From RH2-MAG17b sp035945515 (GTDB taxonomy: Bacteria > Acidobacteriota > Terriglobia > UBA7540), in assembly GCA_035945515.1 (NCBI GenBank), contig DASZAE010000103.1, positions 1-22,112 of the forward strand: DNA of 22,112 nt, read 5' to 3'. The translations under genes were made by a program, and so were the position numbers. The notes beneath the pieces were generated by a model, which saw nothing but the letters and a program-made list of their open reading frames with translations, made no database searches and had not been told where the DNA came from. This document shows positions 1-8,227 of this stretch, one piece after another. Numbering within the stretch: the stretch's first letter is position 1; every line of letters begins with the position of its first letter.

Positions 1-837
1 GCGATAGTCGCTGAAATGGTCCTCCAGGTTCATGCGCACGCCTTTGAACAATAGCAGGCGACCCCTGGCATGAATGGAGAAATAGGACGGCAGCCATGCG
101 TCGCCATCCACAAAGGTTTGCGCCAAGGTGACAGTGGTTCCCTTTTCAATCGAAGCCAGCAGGCCGCCCGCGATCTTATAGGAGCTATCGAATCCGGCCT
201 GAAGCCGCACCACCTCGCGGGCTTGCGCGTCGATCCACGCCTCGCCCGCGAGGCAATAAACCATCTTTTCGACCAAGGTTTGGGGCCGGTAATCGGGATT
301 AGGGTGAAAATCAAACGCCAGCACTCGGCGGCCGCCTAACCACTCCCAACGAGGATGGGTGAACAGGCTGGTGCGCAAGAAAACGCCCACTCCGACCTCG
401 CTATCATCTTGCTTGTTGTTCTTCTTCTCCGCCTTCCGCTCGTATTTTTCCACCAGCTTGCGCACCCGCCCGTCTTCCTTTTTCTGCGCAGCGGCGCTCA
501 AAGATTTGCCATCCTTCTTCACCAATCTCCGGATCAAATAGCCGCGCAGAAAAAACACGTCGTACTGGTTCACGTTCCCCGCCTTCACCTGGCCTTTCCG
601 GCTCACACTGTCTTGCTCCTCAACCTCAGTAAACGAGTATCTCTCGCGGTCCTGTTCCAGGCGATCCTGGTTTTTCTGGACTTGCTTCAGCAGCGTGGCG
701 ACATCTGGCAACGCGGGCGGCGCCGAGAATGTTGAGGACGCCAACGGGGCGGGAGATGATTGACCCGCGCGAATGGGCAGCGCCATCGCGCACAGCAATG
801 TTAGGAATAAGACGAAAGATAGAGCTTTATTTCGCAT
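1..837 (-). CDS. Secreted protein of unknown function, partial (C-terminus off the window)
   Basis: The reading frame is open for 279 codons from an ATG at 837 to the left edge of the window, so the C-terminus is missing. The N-terminus (MRNKALSFVLFLTLLCAMAL, then PIRAG) is a Sec-type signal peptide: short basic start, hydrophobic core, and a likely cut after IRA near residue 24. A low-complexity Ala/Pro/Ser stretch follows. Around residues 47-75 there is a charged, probably helical stretch (VQKNQDRLEQDRERYSFTEV), and residues 100-150 are very rich in Lys/Glu. The rest (AFDFHPNPDYRP, EAWIDAQAREVVRLQ) resembles the beta-rich outer-membrane or lipoprotein-sorting-like proteins common in acidobacteria, but I cannot name a family. 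Its start overlaps the end of the upstream receiver gene by 11 bp, so the two are probably translated from one mRNA. Function is unknown; an envelope location is inferred from the signal peptide. Confidence 0.8.
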   Translation of the reverse strand, partial: MRNKALSFVLFLTLLCAMALPIRAGQSSPAPLASSTFSAPPALPDVATLLKQVQKNQDRLEQDRERYSFTEVEEQDSVSRKGQVKAGNVNQYDVFFLRGYLIRRLVKKDGKSLSAAAQKKEDGRVRKLVEKYERKAEKKNNKQDDSEVGVGVFLRTSLFTHPRWEWLGGRRVLAFDFHPNPDYRPQTLVEKMVYCLAGEAWIDAQAREVVRLQAGFDSSYKIAGGLLASIEKGTTVTLAQTFVDGDAWLPSYFSIHARGRLLLFKGVRMNLEDHFSDYR

Positions 838-1222
838 CGCCGCCAGAAGATGTGGGCGCCGCATTCTGCGGGGAATAGTTGCGGAGTATCTGAGGAAGTT
901 GTTGGCTGAACGCAGAGCGCGCCAGGACCACGTCGCAACCCGCTTCGCGCGCCGACGTGATAAGGTCTGACTGGACGTGCGAGAGAAAGCCGATTACAGG
1001 GATTTCACGGAGATCGGGGTTGCGCTTCAGCTCGCGTATGGCCTCAATAGCCAGTCCCGCGCGATAATTCAAATCGCAAATCACGGCTGAGGGCGGGTCT
1101 TGAGAAAGCCTTTCGATCAACTTCGCGGGCAAGACAACTTCGATGGCGGTATTCACCAACTTCGCCGTCTGCTGGATTTTGGAGAGGAAAAGGAGGTCTT
1201 CGACCATCACGAGAACGGGCAT
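827..1222 (-). CDS. Stand-alone degenerate response-regulator receiver protein
   Basis: A 131-residue protein made of one CheY-like receiver fold with no output domain. The ATG at 1222 is chosen because the receiver's first beta strand (PVLVMVEDLLFL) starts there. A longer in-frame version starts near 1333, but its extra 37 residues look unlike the family and would overlap lpdA. Conserved positions are acidic E8-D9 after strand 1, the phospho-acceptor candidate D50 (AVICDLN), S81 where Ser/Thr is expected after strand 4 (IPVIGFLS), and R102 where the invariant Lys normally sits (VVLARSAF). The Lys-to-Arg change and the reduced acidic pocket suggest altered or absent phosphorylation (inference). 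It lies 70 bp downstream of lpdA on the same strand and overlaps the next gene by 11 bp, so it is probably the fourth gene of the pyruvate dehydrogenase operon. Its partner and output are unknown. Confidence 0.82.
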   Translation of the reverse strand: MPVLVMVEDLLFLSKIQQTAKLVNTAIEVVLPAKLIERLSQDPPSAVICDLNYRAGLAIEAIRELKRNPDLREIPVIGFLSHVQSDLITSAREAGCDVVLARSAFSQQLPQILRNYSPQNAAPTSSGGDAK

Positions 1223-1292
1223 GTTGGACGACCGCGCATTTCTAAGCAGGACGCCATAGTCAGCGGCGTCCGATTCTGTACCATGACCACCA

Positions 1293-2717
1293 CTACTTCT
1301 TCTTTGGCCGGTAGAAGTCCGTGCTGGTGCCAAAGAAAACTTCGGCGGCTTGCATCACCGTCTCTGAAAGTGTCGGATGGGGATGAATCGTCAGTTCAAC
1401 ATCCGACGCCAGAGCTGCCATTTCAATGGCGAGCACGCCCTCGGCAATCAGATCTCCTGCGCCTACGCCCGCAATGCCCACGCCTAGAACGCGCTCGGTA
1501 GCAGGGTCAATCAAAAGCTTGGTTAAGCCGTCGGTGCGGCCAAGGGTTAAGGCGCGCCCCGAAGCTGCCCAGGGGAATTTGGCCACCTTCACCGGCCGGT
1601 TTTCCGTTTGGGCCTGGGTCTCGGTCAATCCGCACCAAGCGATTTCGGGGTCGGTGAAAATCACCGCTGGAATGGCACGCGGCTCAAAGGCCACCTTATG
1701 TCCCGCAATAGCCTCAACCGCTGCGCGTCCTTCGTGCGACGCTTTGTGCGCGAGCATCGGCTCGCCCGCCACATCTCCGATGGCATAGATGCTGGGGTCT
1801 GCCGTCTGGCGTTGCAAATTAACCTGGATAAAACCGCCCGAACCTACCACGACTTTAGTCTTTTCGAGTCCGGGAATTGCCGAATTTGGCTTTCTGCCGG
1901 TCGAAATCAGGACCTTGTCATAGGTCTGGCTGCTCGCCGCGCTCTCGCCCTCGAACTTTACGCGGATGCCCTTCTCCGTCTCCTTCATCTCAACCACTTT
2001 GGTTTTGAGCATCACGGACTGAAATTCCTTCTCCAGCCGTTTGGCGAGCACGTTGACGAGGTCACGGTCCGCCCCCGGCATCAGGCCGTCCGTCATCTCA
2101 ACTACGGAAACCTTTGTTCCGAGCGCGGTGTAAACCGTGCCCAGTTCAAGCCCGATGTAGCCACCGCCCACTACCAGCAAGGTTTTAGGAACATTGGCCA
2201 AGTCTAAGGCAGATGTCGAATCCAGCACGCGGGCGCTCTTTTCGGGCGCGCCGGGAATCATGGCGGGCCGCGATCCGGTGGCGATAATCGCGTGCTCAAA
2301 AGAAAGCTTTTCTTCCCCGCCCGCCTTCGATTTAACGCTCAGCGTGTGTGAATCCAAAAAGCCGGCTGTGCCTTGGACGTAGCGCACAGACCGCTGCTTC
2401 GAGAGCAATCCAAGGCCGCCCGTGAGCTTAGAAACGACCGAATTCTTCCAACCGCGGAGTTTCTCCAAGTCGATCTTAGGCTCGGCATACTTAATGCCCC
2501 ATTCGGCAGCCAAGTGGCTCTCAGCCACGAGTTTTGCTACGTGCAGAAGGGCTTTTGAGGGGATGCAACCGCGATAGAGGCAAACGCCGCCGGGATTTAC
2601 CTCGGGATCGACCAGGGTCACTTGCATCCCCATGTCTGCGGCCAAAAAAGCGGCCGCGTATCCGCCGGGTCCGGCTCCGATCACCACCAGTTGCGTTTCG
2701 GGAGTCTGCTCGCTCAT
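1293..2717 (-). CDS. lpdA: Dihydrolipoyl dehydrogenase (E3)
   Basis: The E3 flavoenzyme of 2-oxoacid dehydrogenase complexes: it reoxidises dihydrolipoyl groups on E2 and passes electrons through FAD to NAD+. The protein has 474 residues, the usual length. Visible in order are the FAD Rossmann motif GAGPGG (residues 14-19), the redox disulfide C46/C51 in GGVCLYRGCIPSKAL, the NAD-binding motif VVGGGYIGLELG, the second FAD motif YAIGDVAG, and the C-terminal catalytic pair H447-E452 (HPTLSE). The ATG at 2717 is preferred to a TTG at 2783 because the intervening residues are not family-like. It lies 79 bp downstream of the E2 gene and is co-directional with aceE. No other E3 is encoded in the window although a 2-oxoglutarate dehydrogenase E1/E2 pair lies nearby, so it probably serves both complexes (inference). 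Confidence 0.97.
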   Translation of the reverse strand: MSEQTPETQLVVIGAGPGGYAAAFLAADMGMQVTLVDPEVNPGGVCLYRGCIPSKALLHVAKLVAESHLAAEWGIKYAEPKIDLEKLRGWKNSVVSKLTGGLGLLSKQRSVRYVQGTAGFLDSHTLSVKSKAGGEEKLSFEHAIIATGSRPAMIPGAPEKSARVLDSTSALDLANVPKTLLVVGGGYIGLELGTVYTALGTKVSVVEMTDGLMPGADRDLVNVLAKRLEKEFQSVMLKTKVVEMKETEKGIRVKFEGESAASSQTYDKVLISTGRKPNSAIPGLEKTKVVVGSGGFIQVNLQRQTADPSIYAIGDVAGEPMLAHKASHEGRAAVEAIAGHKVAFEPRAIPAVIFTDPEIAWCGLTETQAQTENRPVKVAKFPWAASGRALTLGRTDGLTKLLIDPATERVLGVGIAGVGAGDLIAEGVLAIEMAALASDVELTIHPHPTLSETVMQAAEVFFGTSTDFYRPKKK

Positions 2718-2796
2718 CTTTGCACTCTGCGCTTTGCGTTTGTATTTGAAATTGAAAATTGAGACCGCTACGGCCGGAGCCAAGCGCCGGATTTAT

Positions 2797-4128
2797 CTAT
2801 CCCTGAAGGGGCAGCAGGAAAGGCTGCTCGATAGCTTCCGCAACCCAGCGCAGAAAGCGGGCGGCGTCCGCGCCGTCAATGAGCCTGTGATCGTAGGAAA
2901 GCGAAAGCGGCAGCATGAGCCGCGGCGCAAACTGTCCGTCCAAATAAACGGGTTCCTTCTGCGATCTCGAAAGGCCGAGGATGGCGACTTCAGGATAATT
3001 CACAATCGGCGAGAAAGCCGTTCCGCCGATGCCGCCGAGGTTAGTGATGGTGAAAACGCCGCCTTCCATTTCCTCGAGGCCGAGTTTTTTGTTGCGCGCT
3101 TTTTCCGCCAGTTGAGCAAGCTCGGAAGAAAGTTGGATGATGTTCTTCTTCGCCACATCACGAACTACGGGGACGAGGAGGCCGCGGTCCGTATCCACCG
3201 CCACTCCAATATGGCTGTATTTCTTGTAAACAATCTCATTCCGCGCCGCGTCCACGCTAGCTGCAAACTGCGGGAAAACCTGCAGCGCGGCGGCCACGAC
3301 CTTCAAGGCAATCGCCGTGACCGTCAGCTTGCCGCCAGCCTTTTCCGCGCGGCTCGCATACCGCTTGCGCAACTCTTCCAGCTCGGTGATGTCCGCTTTG
3401 TCATACTGTGTAACTTGAGGGATGTTCGACCAGGCTTGCGCCAAATGCTCCGCCGTCTTGCGGCGGATATTTGACATGGGTTGCGCCTCAACTTCGCCCC
3501 ACTTGCGGAAATCAGGCAAGGGAGCCGCAGAAGGCGCGCCGCCAGCCGCCGGTTTGCCGCGGATGATGTCGCGCGCATAGTGCATCACATCTTCTGCGCT
3601 GATCCGCCCCCCTGGACCCGTGCCCGGCACTAGATTGATATCTACGCCAGTTTCGCGGGCGACACGCCGCACTGATGGCGCGGCCGGTGCAAGCCCACTC
3701 GGTCCAGCAGGACTTCCCTCCCCCGCAGATACCGGGTTTTCAACCGGTGGCGCCACAGCACGCGCCGTTGCAGCATTTTCTTCCGCTTTAATAGGCGCCG
3801 CTTTAGCAGGAGCGGGCGCCGGAGCCGCATTTGACTGCGGCTCCGCGGCGGCTGACGTCGTGGAGGGGGGTGCGACCGCCGCCGTTGCGCCCGAACTTTC
3901 TACAGTAAAAATTACTTGACCAATCTTGAGCTTTTCACCCGTTTTGACCAGAACCTGCTTGACCGTCCCGCTTACCGATGACGGCACCTCGATGGTTGCC
4001 TTGTCCGTCTCAAGCTCAAGCACCGCCTGGTCCTGATTGACTTTGTCTCCCGGTGAAATGAGCAGCTTCACTACGTCACCCGCTTGGATGTTCTCTCCAA
4101 GTTCCGGGAGTCTGAATTCTGTCGCCAT
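2797..4128 (-). CDS. aceF: Pyruvate dehydrogenase E2, dihydrolipoamide acetyltransferase
   Basis: The E2 core of the pyruvate dehydrogenase complex, which transfers acetyl from lipoate to CoA. The 443-residue protein shows a single N-terminal lipoyl domain (residues 1-80) with lipoylated K43 in ETDKA, a long Ala/Pro-rich swinging linker (80-148), a peripheral-subunit-binding domain (150-186, PSVRRVARETGVD through GTGPGGRIS) and a C-terminal catalytic acyltransferase domain. H414 and D418 form the active site in SYDHRLIDG. E. coli AceF usually carries three lipoyl domains, so this is the short one-lipoyl form. The ATG at 4128 is supported by an AAGGAAGAG Shine-Dalgarno-like run just upstream. 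It sits 20 bp downstream of aceE and upstream of lpdA, the classic E1-E2-E3 order, which identifies it as the pyruvate-specific E2 rather than a 2-oxoglutarate or branched-chain E2. Confidence 0.95.
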   Translation of the reverse strand: MATEFRLPELGENIQAGDVVKLLISPGDKVNQDQAVLELETDKATIEVPSSVSGTVKQVLVKTGEKLKIGQVIFTVESSGATAAVAPPSTTSAAAEPQSNAAPAPAPAKAAPIKAEENAATARAVAPPVENPVSAGEGSPAGPSGLAPAAPSVRRVARETGVDINLVPGTGPGGRISAEDVMHYARDIIRGKPAAGGAPSAAPLPDFRKWGEVEAQPMSNIRRKTAEHLAQAWSNIPQVTQYDKADITELEELRKRYASRAEKAGGKLTVTAIALKVVAAALQVFPQFAASVDAARNEIVYKKYSHIGVAVDTDRGLLVPVVRDVAKKNIIQLSSELAQLAEKARNKKLGLEEMEGGVFTITNLGGIGGTAFSPIVNYPEVAILGLSRSQKEPVYLDGQFAPRLMLPLSLSYDHRLIDGADAARFLRWVAEAIEQPFLLPLQG

Positions 4129-4148
4129 ATGAAGTCTCTTCCTTGCAA

Positions 4149-6827
4149 TTATGCCAGCGCCGGGTCGGATTTTTCCGGATCAATCTCCATCTCTTTCATC
4201 GCTTTTTGAGCCACATCCGGCTTAATCTTCTTTTCCCGCGCCAGCGCCACGAGCGCGTTGAGCGTGATAAAGCGCGAGTCCACTTCAAAGAAATCCCGCA
4301 GCGCGGCGCGGCCCTCGCTGCGTCCGAAGCCGTCCGTTCCCAGCGAAACGAACCTCTGCGGCAGCCAGCGCGCGATGGAATCGGGCAAACCCTTCACATA
4401 GTCCGAAGCCGCGACAACAACGCCAGGCGCGTCTGCCAGACACTCTTCCACATAGGAGCGGCGCGGCGCCTCGCCCGGATGGAGCATGTTCCAGCGCGCG
4501 GTAGCGTGCGCTTCACGGTAGAGCTCCCGATAGCTGGTGGCGCTCCAAACATCCGCCGCCACGCCATACTTTTCTGCCAGCAGTTTTTGAGCTTTCACCG
4601 CTTCATTCAAAATGGCGCCGCTTCCGAGAAGCTGCACTTGCAGTTTCGAGCCTTTCAGGTCCGATGATTTGAAGCGATAAAGACCCTTTAGAATGCCTTC
4701 TTCAATGCCTTCAGGCATTGAAGGCATGACATAGTTTTCGTTCATCACCGTCAAATAATAGAATACGCTCTCTTGGTTTGCATACATTCGCCGGATACCG
4801 TCGCGGATGATTACCGCGATTTCATAAGCGTAAGCGGGATCGTAGGCGACTAAATTCGGAACCGTGTAGGCGAGCAAGTGGCTGTTGCCATCCTGATGCT
4901 GAAGGCCCTCGCCAGACAATGTTGTCCGCCCGGCCGTCCCGCCCACCATGAAGCCCCGGCAGCGACTGTCGCCCGCAGCCCAAACCAGATCGCCTACGCG
5001 CTGCTGTCCGAACATTGAATAATAAATGAAAAACGGGATGGTGTTAATCCCGTGGACGGAATAAGCGGTTCCGGCCGCGATAAACGAGGCCATCGACCCG
5101 GCCTCGGTGATGCCCTCTTCCAGAATCTGGCCGTCTTCGGCTTCCTTATAGTAAAGCAGGGTGTCCTTATCGACCGGTTCGTATAGCTGCCCCTGTCGCG
5201 AATAGATGCCCACTTGGCGGAAAAGCGCCTCCATGCCGAAAGTGCGCGCTTCGTCCGGCACAATGGGCACAATCAACTTGCCCAGTTCCTTATCACGCAG
5301 CATCTTGGCAAGCATCCGCACGATCACCATCGTGCTTGAGGCTTCGCGCTCGCCCGTGCCTGCATAGAACTCTTCAAAGAGGGAATTGTCCGGCGCTTTG
5401 AGCGGTGGAACCGTCACGCTGCGGGACGGGAGGTAGCCGCCCAGTTCCTTACGGCGCGAGTGAAGGTATAGCATTTCAGGGCTGTCGGCCGGCGGCTTGT
5501 AGAAACTTAAATGCGCCATTTCGTCATCTGGAATAGGAATGCCAAAGCGTGTGCGAAATTGCCGCACCTCGTCCTCATTCAGCTTCTTCTGCTGGTGGGT
5601 AATATTCTTCCCTTCGCCGCTCTCGCCCAGGCCGTAGCCCTTGATGGTGCGCGCGAGAATCACGGTCGGGGAGCCGCGATGCTCCACTGCCGCCTTGTAG
5701 GCGGCGTAAACTTTCTTGGGGTCATGGCCGCCAAGACGCAACTTGCACAGCCGTTCATCAGGGATATCTTTCACCAGATCGAGCAAACGCGGATCAACTC
5801 CAAAAAAATGCTCCCGGAAATATTTTCCGTTTTCCACCGAATACTTCTGCCGTTCCCCATCGACAACTTCACCCATGCGTTTCACGAGGGCGCCATCGGC
5901 GTCATTCGCCAGCAGCGGGTCCCAGTCAGTTCCCCAAGCAACTTTGATCACATTCCAGCCCGCGCCGGCAAAGATCGCCTCGAGTTCTTGAATGATGTTG
6001 CCGTTACCTCTCACCGGGCCATCGAGACGCTGCAAGTTACAGTTGACAACGAAAATGAGATTATCCAGTTTAGCCCGCGTCGCAAGCGAAATCGCGCCGA
6101 GCGTCTCCGGCTCATCCGTTTCACCATCGCCGAGGAACGCCCAAACGCGCTGACCTTTAGTATTCTTCAGACCGCGGTCTTCTAGGTAATGGAGGAATCG
6201 GGCTTGGTAAATTGCTTGGATGGGACCAAGTCCCATCGAAACGGTAGGAAACTGCCAAAAGTTTGGCATGAGCCAAGGATGAGGATATGAGGAAAGGCCG
6301 CCGCCCGGCTTAAGTTCGCGGCGGAAATTCTCAAGCTGCTTTTCGGTAAGACGCCCTTCGAGAAACGCTCTGGAGTAAAAGCCTGGCGAAGCATGGCCCT
6401 GAAAGAATACAAGGTCCCCTTCCTCATTTTCGTTCTTAGCGTGGAAAAAGTGGTTAAAGCCGACTTCGTAGAGCGTCGCCGCCGAAGCGTAGGTGGAAAT
6501 GTGCCCTCCGATGCCGCTTTCCTGCTTGTTCGCGCGCACTACCATCGCCATGGCGTTCCAACGCACAAGGCTCTTAATGCGCCGCTCGATTTCAGTGTCA
6601 CCCGGATAGGGAGGTTGTTCTTCGACAGGGATGGTGTTAATAAAAGGCGTGTTTGGAGCCGGCTTTATTCTGACTCTCGAAAGCGCGGCGCGATTTTGCA
6701 GCGCCCGGAGCAACTGCTCCACGCGCCGGGGATCTTCCTGCTCAATAACGTAGTCGAGAGATTCTATCCACTCCCGTGTTTCTATTGCTTCAAGCTCTGT
6801 AAACTCGTTTTCTACTGCTTCGATCAT
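4149..6827 (-). CDS. aceE: Pyruvate dehydrogenase E1, homodimeric type
   Basis: Thiamine-diphosphate-dependent E1: it decarboxylates pyruvate and reductively acetylates the lipoyl group of E2. At 892 residues it matches the single-chain homodimeric E1 of proteobacterial type rather than the split alpha/beta form. The TPP-binding motif begins GDGETDEP (residues 233-240) and closes at NCN (262-264), followed by the family signature LQRLDGPVRGNGNIIQELE. The N-terminal region has the conserved GGHISTYASAATLYEVGFNH and QGHASPG segments. The ATG at 6827 is preceded by a purine-rich AAGGAAGTAGG site. It is the first gene of the run aceE-aceF-lpdA-receiver-secreted protein, with only 20 bp to the E2 gene. 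A candidate promoter lies about 150 bp upstream. Confidence 0.97.
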   Translation of the reverse strand: MIEAVENEFTELEAIETREWIESLDYVIEQEDPRRVEQLLRALQNRAALSRVRIKPAPNTPFINTIPVEEQPPYPGDTEIERRIKSLVRWNAMAMVVRANKQESGIGGHISTYASAATLYEVGFNHFFHAKNENEEGDLVFFQGHASPGFYSRAFLEGRLTEKQLENFRRELKPGGGLSSYPHPWLMPNFWQFPTVSMGLGPIQAIYQARFLHYLEDRGLKNTKGQRVWAFLGDGETDEPETLGAISLATRAKLDNLIFVVNCNLQRLDGPVRGNGNIIQELEAIFAGAGWNVIKVAWGTDWDPLLANDADGALVKRMGEVVDGERQKYSVENGKYFREHFFGVDPRLLDLVKDIPDERLCKLRLGGHDPKKVYAAYKAAVEHRGSPTVILARTIKGYGLGESGEGKNITHQQKKLNEDEVRQFRTRFGIPIPDDEMAHLSFYKPPADSPEMLYLHSRRKELGGYLPSRSVTVPPLKAPDNSLFEEFYAGTGEREASSTMVIVRMLAKMLRDKELGKLIVPIVPDEARTFGMEALFRQVGIYSRQGQLYEPVDKDTLLYYKEAEDGQILEEGITEAGSMASFIAAGTAYSVHGINTIPFFIYYSMFGQQRVGDLVWAAGDSRCRGFMVGGTAGRTTLSGEGLQHQDGNSHLLAYTVPNLVAYDPAYAYEIAVIIRDGIRRMYANQESVFYYLTVMNENYVMPSMPEGIEEGILKGLYRFKSSDLKGSKLQVQLLGSGAILNEAVKAQKLLAEKYGVAADVWSATSYRELYREAHATARWNMLHPGEAPRRSYVEECLADAPGVVVAASDYVKGLPDSIARWLPQRFVSLGTDGFGRSEGRAALRDFFEVDSRFITLNALVALAREKKIKPDVAQKAMKEMEIDPEKSDPALA

Positions 6828-7357
6828 CGGTGCCTACTTCCTTTTTCCCCAAAGTCAATCCGTAGCGACGGTCTCTAGCCGCCAGTTCTTTGCAAATCTC
6901 GGCAGCCGAGGCCCCAAGGGCCGCCGCTGCTAAAGAAATGACCGTCCTGATTCAGGCCGCTCAGTATGCCACTCTTATACGTTAGCGAGTCATGAAGGGT
7001 TCTGTCAAAGAAAACGGTCATGAACCAATTTGGCGTCGAGCGGCGGGTTTACTTTAGCATCGACTAATGGCGCGCAACTCAGATACGTGACACATGACGA
7101 GCGAAGGGCCCAGCATGACATCGGGACAGAGGACGAAGTCGCTTCCAAACTGACCCACTCTCCAGAAAACCGGCCTCTAAACGCGGGCAGTTGAATCCTG
7201 AGGATCCCCAATTCTTTATTTGCCGCCCAAGCCGTATAAAGGGCAAAACCGCTTTGTAACGTCAAATCCATAACGCTACAACGAGATCATTTCCCTAAAT
7301 GGGGTTCCATGCGTGCAGAAACGATGTTGAAGCTTGATAGCCTCGAGTCAGCGGCAA
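6828..7357. other. 530-bp non-coding stretch upstream of aceE
   Basis: No convincing gene is seen. One minus-strand reading frame (7005-7271, 88 codons) has no recognisable motif and no conserved-looking composition. The aceE-proximal part has an imperfect GC-rich hairpin near 6900-6935 (CAGC...GGCCC caa GGGCC...GCTG) that could affect the leader RNA. A promoter-like TTGACA lies further upstream. The stretch separates the aldo/keto reductase stop from the aceE start, both on the minus strand, and is long enough to hold an independent aceE promoter and its regulation. Confidence 0.6.
6974..7008 (-). promoter_or_regulatory. Possible sigma70-type promoter for the aceE operon
   Basis: Reading on the minus strand, a perfect TTGACA (7003-7008) is followed after 18 bp by TAACGT (6979-6984), a weak -10. 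After 23 bp comes TATAAG (6974-6979), a good -10 hexamer at poor spacing. It points at aceE, whose ATG is about 150 bp downstream. Position and the -35 match support it; the ambiguous -10 keeps confidence low. Confidence 0.3.
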
Positions 7358-8227
7358 TTACGCCGCCACGGAGGCAATACGGCGCATGAGATCCGTCTGC
7401 TCGGCGATGTTTTCGGCGCCGATGGTGAACGCATCGAGCGCGCCATTTGAGAGCGCGAAGTGGAGAGCCTCATCCTGCCGGCTGCGCATGTCGCCCTGAC
7501 CGAGAATCTTCATGCCAACCACGCCCTTGCCCTGCGCCTTCATCTGGCGCAACACCGCAAGAACCGTGGGAGGGTCGGCGTCCATGTGAGATCCGATTGG
7601 ATTCATGCGGGCAAGGTCAACCTCCACCCAGGGTGAAGCGGCGGCCGCGCGCAGCGCGCCAATTTTATGGCATGAGCATCCGTGGGCGCGAATCCAGCCT
7701 TTTTCTTTGGCTTCCGAGAGCACGTCCATCGTCGCGCGATAGCGCGTGGTCCAGTCATCCTCCAACATGCAGTGCATCAGGACAATGTCGATATAATCCG
7801 TTCCCAATTCACGCCGGAAGCGGTCAATATCCGACCTCATGCCGTCAGGGTCGCGTGTATCCGACTTGGTCAGCACGGTCACTTTTTCTCGCGGCAACCG
7901 CTTGAGCGCCGCGGCGACGGCCGGATGCGAACCATAGGAATCCGCCGCGTCGAAAAAGCGGAGGCCGTGATCGTAGCCATGCACGAGAAGATCAGCAAGC
8001 CCGTCGACCCCAAGCCGCGTCTGATGGGAGTGCCCTCCGCCCCCAATCGTTCCCGTGCCACAGGCCAAACGGCTGGTGCGAATGCCCGTTTTACCGAGCG
8101 TAACGGTGTCCGCCGCGCTGAATCGTTTTGCCGTAGTCGCGGCGGGCATGGCCTCGCCGGCTTGTGTGGCAAGCCATGTAGCCCCGAGTCCCATCGTTGT
8201 TTTGGCGATAAAATCTCTGCGATTCAT
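7358..8227 (-). CDS. Aldo/keto reductase with Tat signal
   Basis: A 289-residue aldo/keto reductase carrying an N-terminal twin-arginine signal (NRRDFIAKTTMGLGATWLA), so probably folded with its NADPH cofactor before export (inference). The full catalytic tetrad is visible: D93 and Y98 in FFDAADSYG, K121 in TVLTK, and H152 in IVLMHC. The TIM-barrel segments typical of the family follow (ELGTDYIDIVLMH, GVVGMKILGQG). The ATG at 8227 is chosen over an upstream in-frame codon at 8257 because a strong AGGAGGT site lies six bases before it and the Tat motif starts right there. This Tat-tagged subgroup resembles acidobacterial 'aldo/keto reductase' proteins of unknown substrate. It lies between the two dehydrogenase clusters but 530 bp from aceE, so a shared function is not shown. 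Confidence 0.92.
   Translation of the reverse strand: MNRRDFIAKTTMGLGATWLATQAGEAMPAATTAKRFSAADTVTLGKTGIRTSRLACGTGTIGGGGHSHQTRLGVDGLADLLVHGYDHGLRFFDAADSYGSHPAVAAALKRLPREKVTVLTKSDTRDPDGMRSDIDRFRRELGTDYIDIVLMHCMLEDDWTTRYRATMDVLSEAKEKGWIRAHGCSCHKIGALRAAAASPWVEVDLARMNPIGSHMDADPPTVLAVLRQMKAQGKGVVGMKILGQGDMRSRQDEALHFALSNGALDAFTIGAENIAEQTDLMRRIASVAA

Noticed and set aside
30..735. Several frames on both strands over the left edge, including a 126-codon plus-strand frame
   Set aside because: They lie across the open minus-strand frame that has a signal peptide and continues off the edge; they are shadows of it.
2632..3474. 280-codon plus-strand frame opposite lpdA and the E2 gene
   Set aside because: It is antisense to two certain genes and has no recognisable domain.
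5511..6185. 224-codon plus-strand frame opposite aceE
   Set aside because: It is antisense to highly conserved E1 sequence; its length follows from GC-biased codons.
1293..6827. Branched-chain 2-oxoacid dehydrogenase instead of PDH
   Set aside because: The E1 is the single-chain 892-residue AceE type with the pyruvate E1 signature; branched-chain E1 is split into alpha and beta subunits.
7005..7271. 88-codon minus-strand frame between aceE and the aldo/keto reductase
   Set aside because: No ribosome site, no family motif and no coding-like composition; treated as non-coding.
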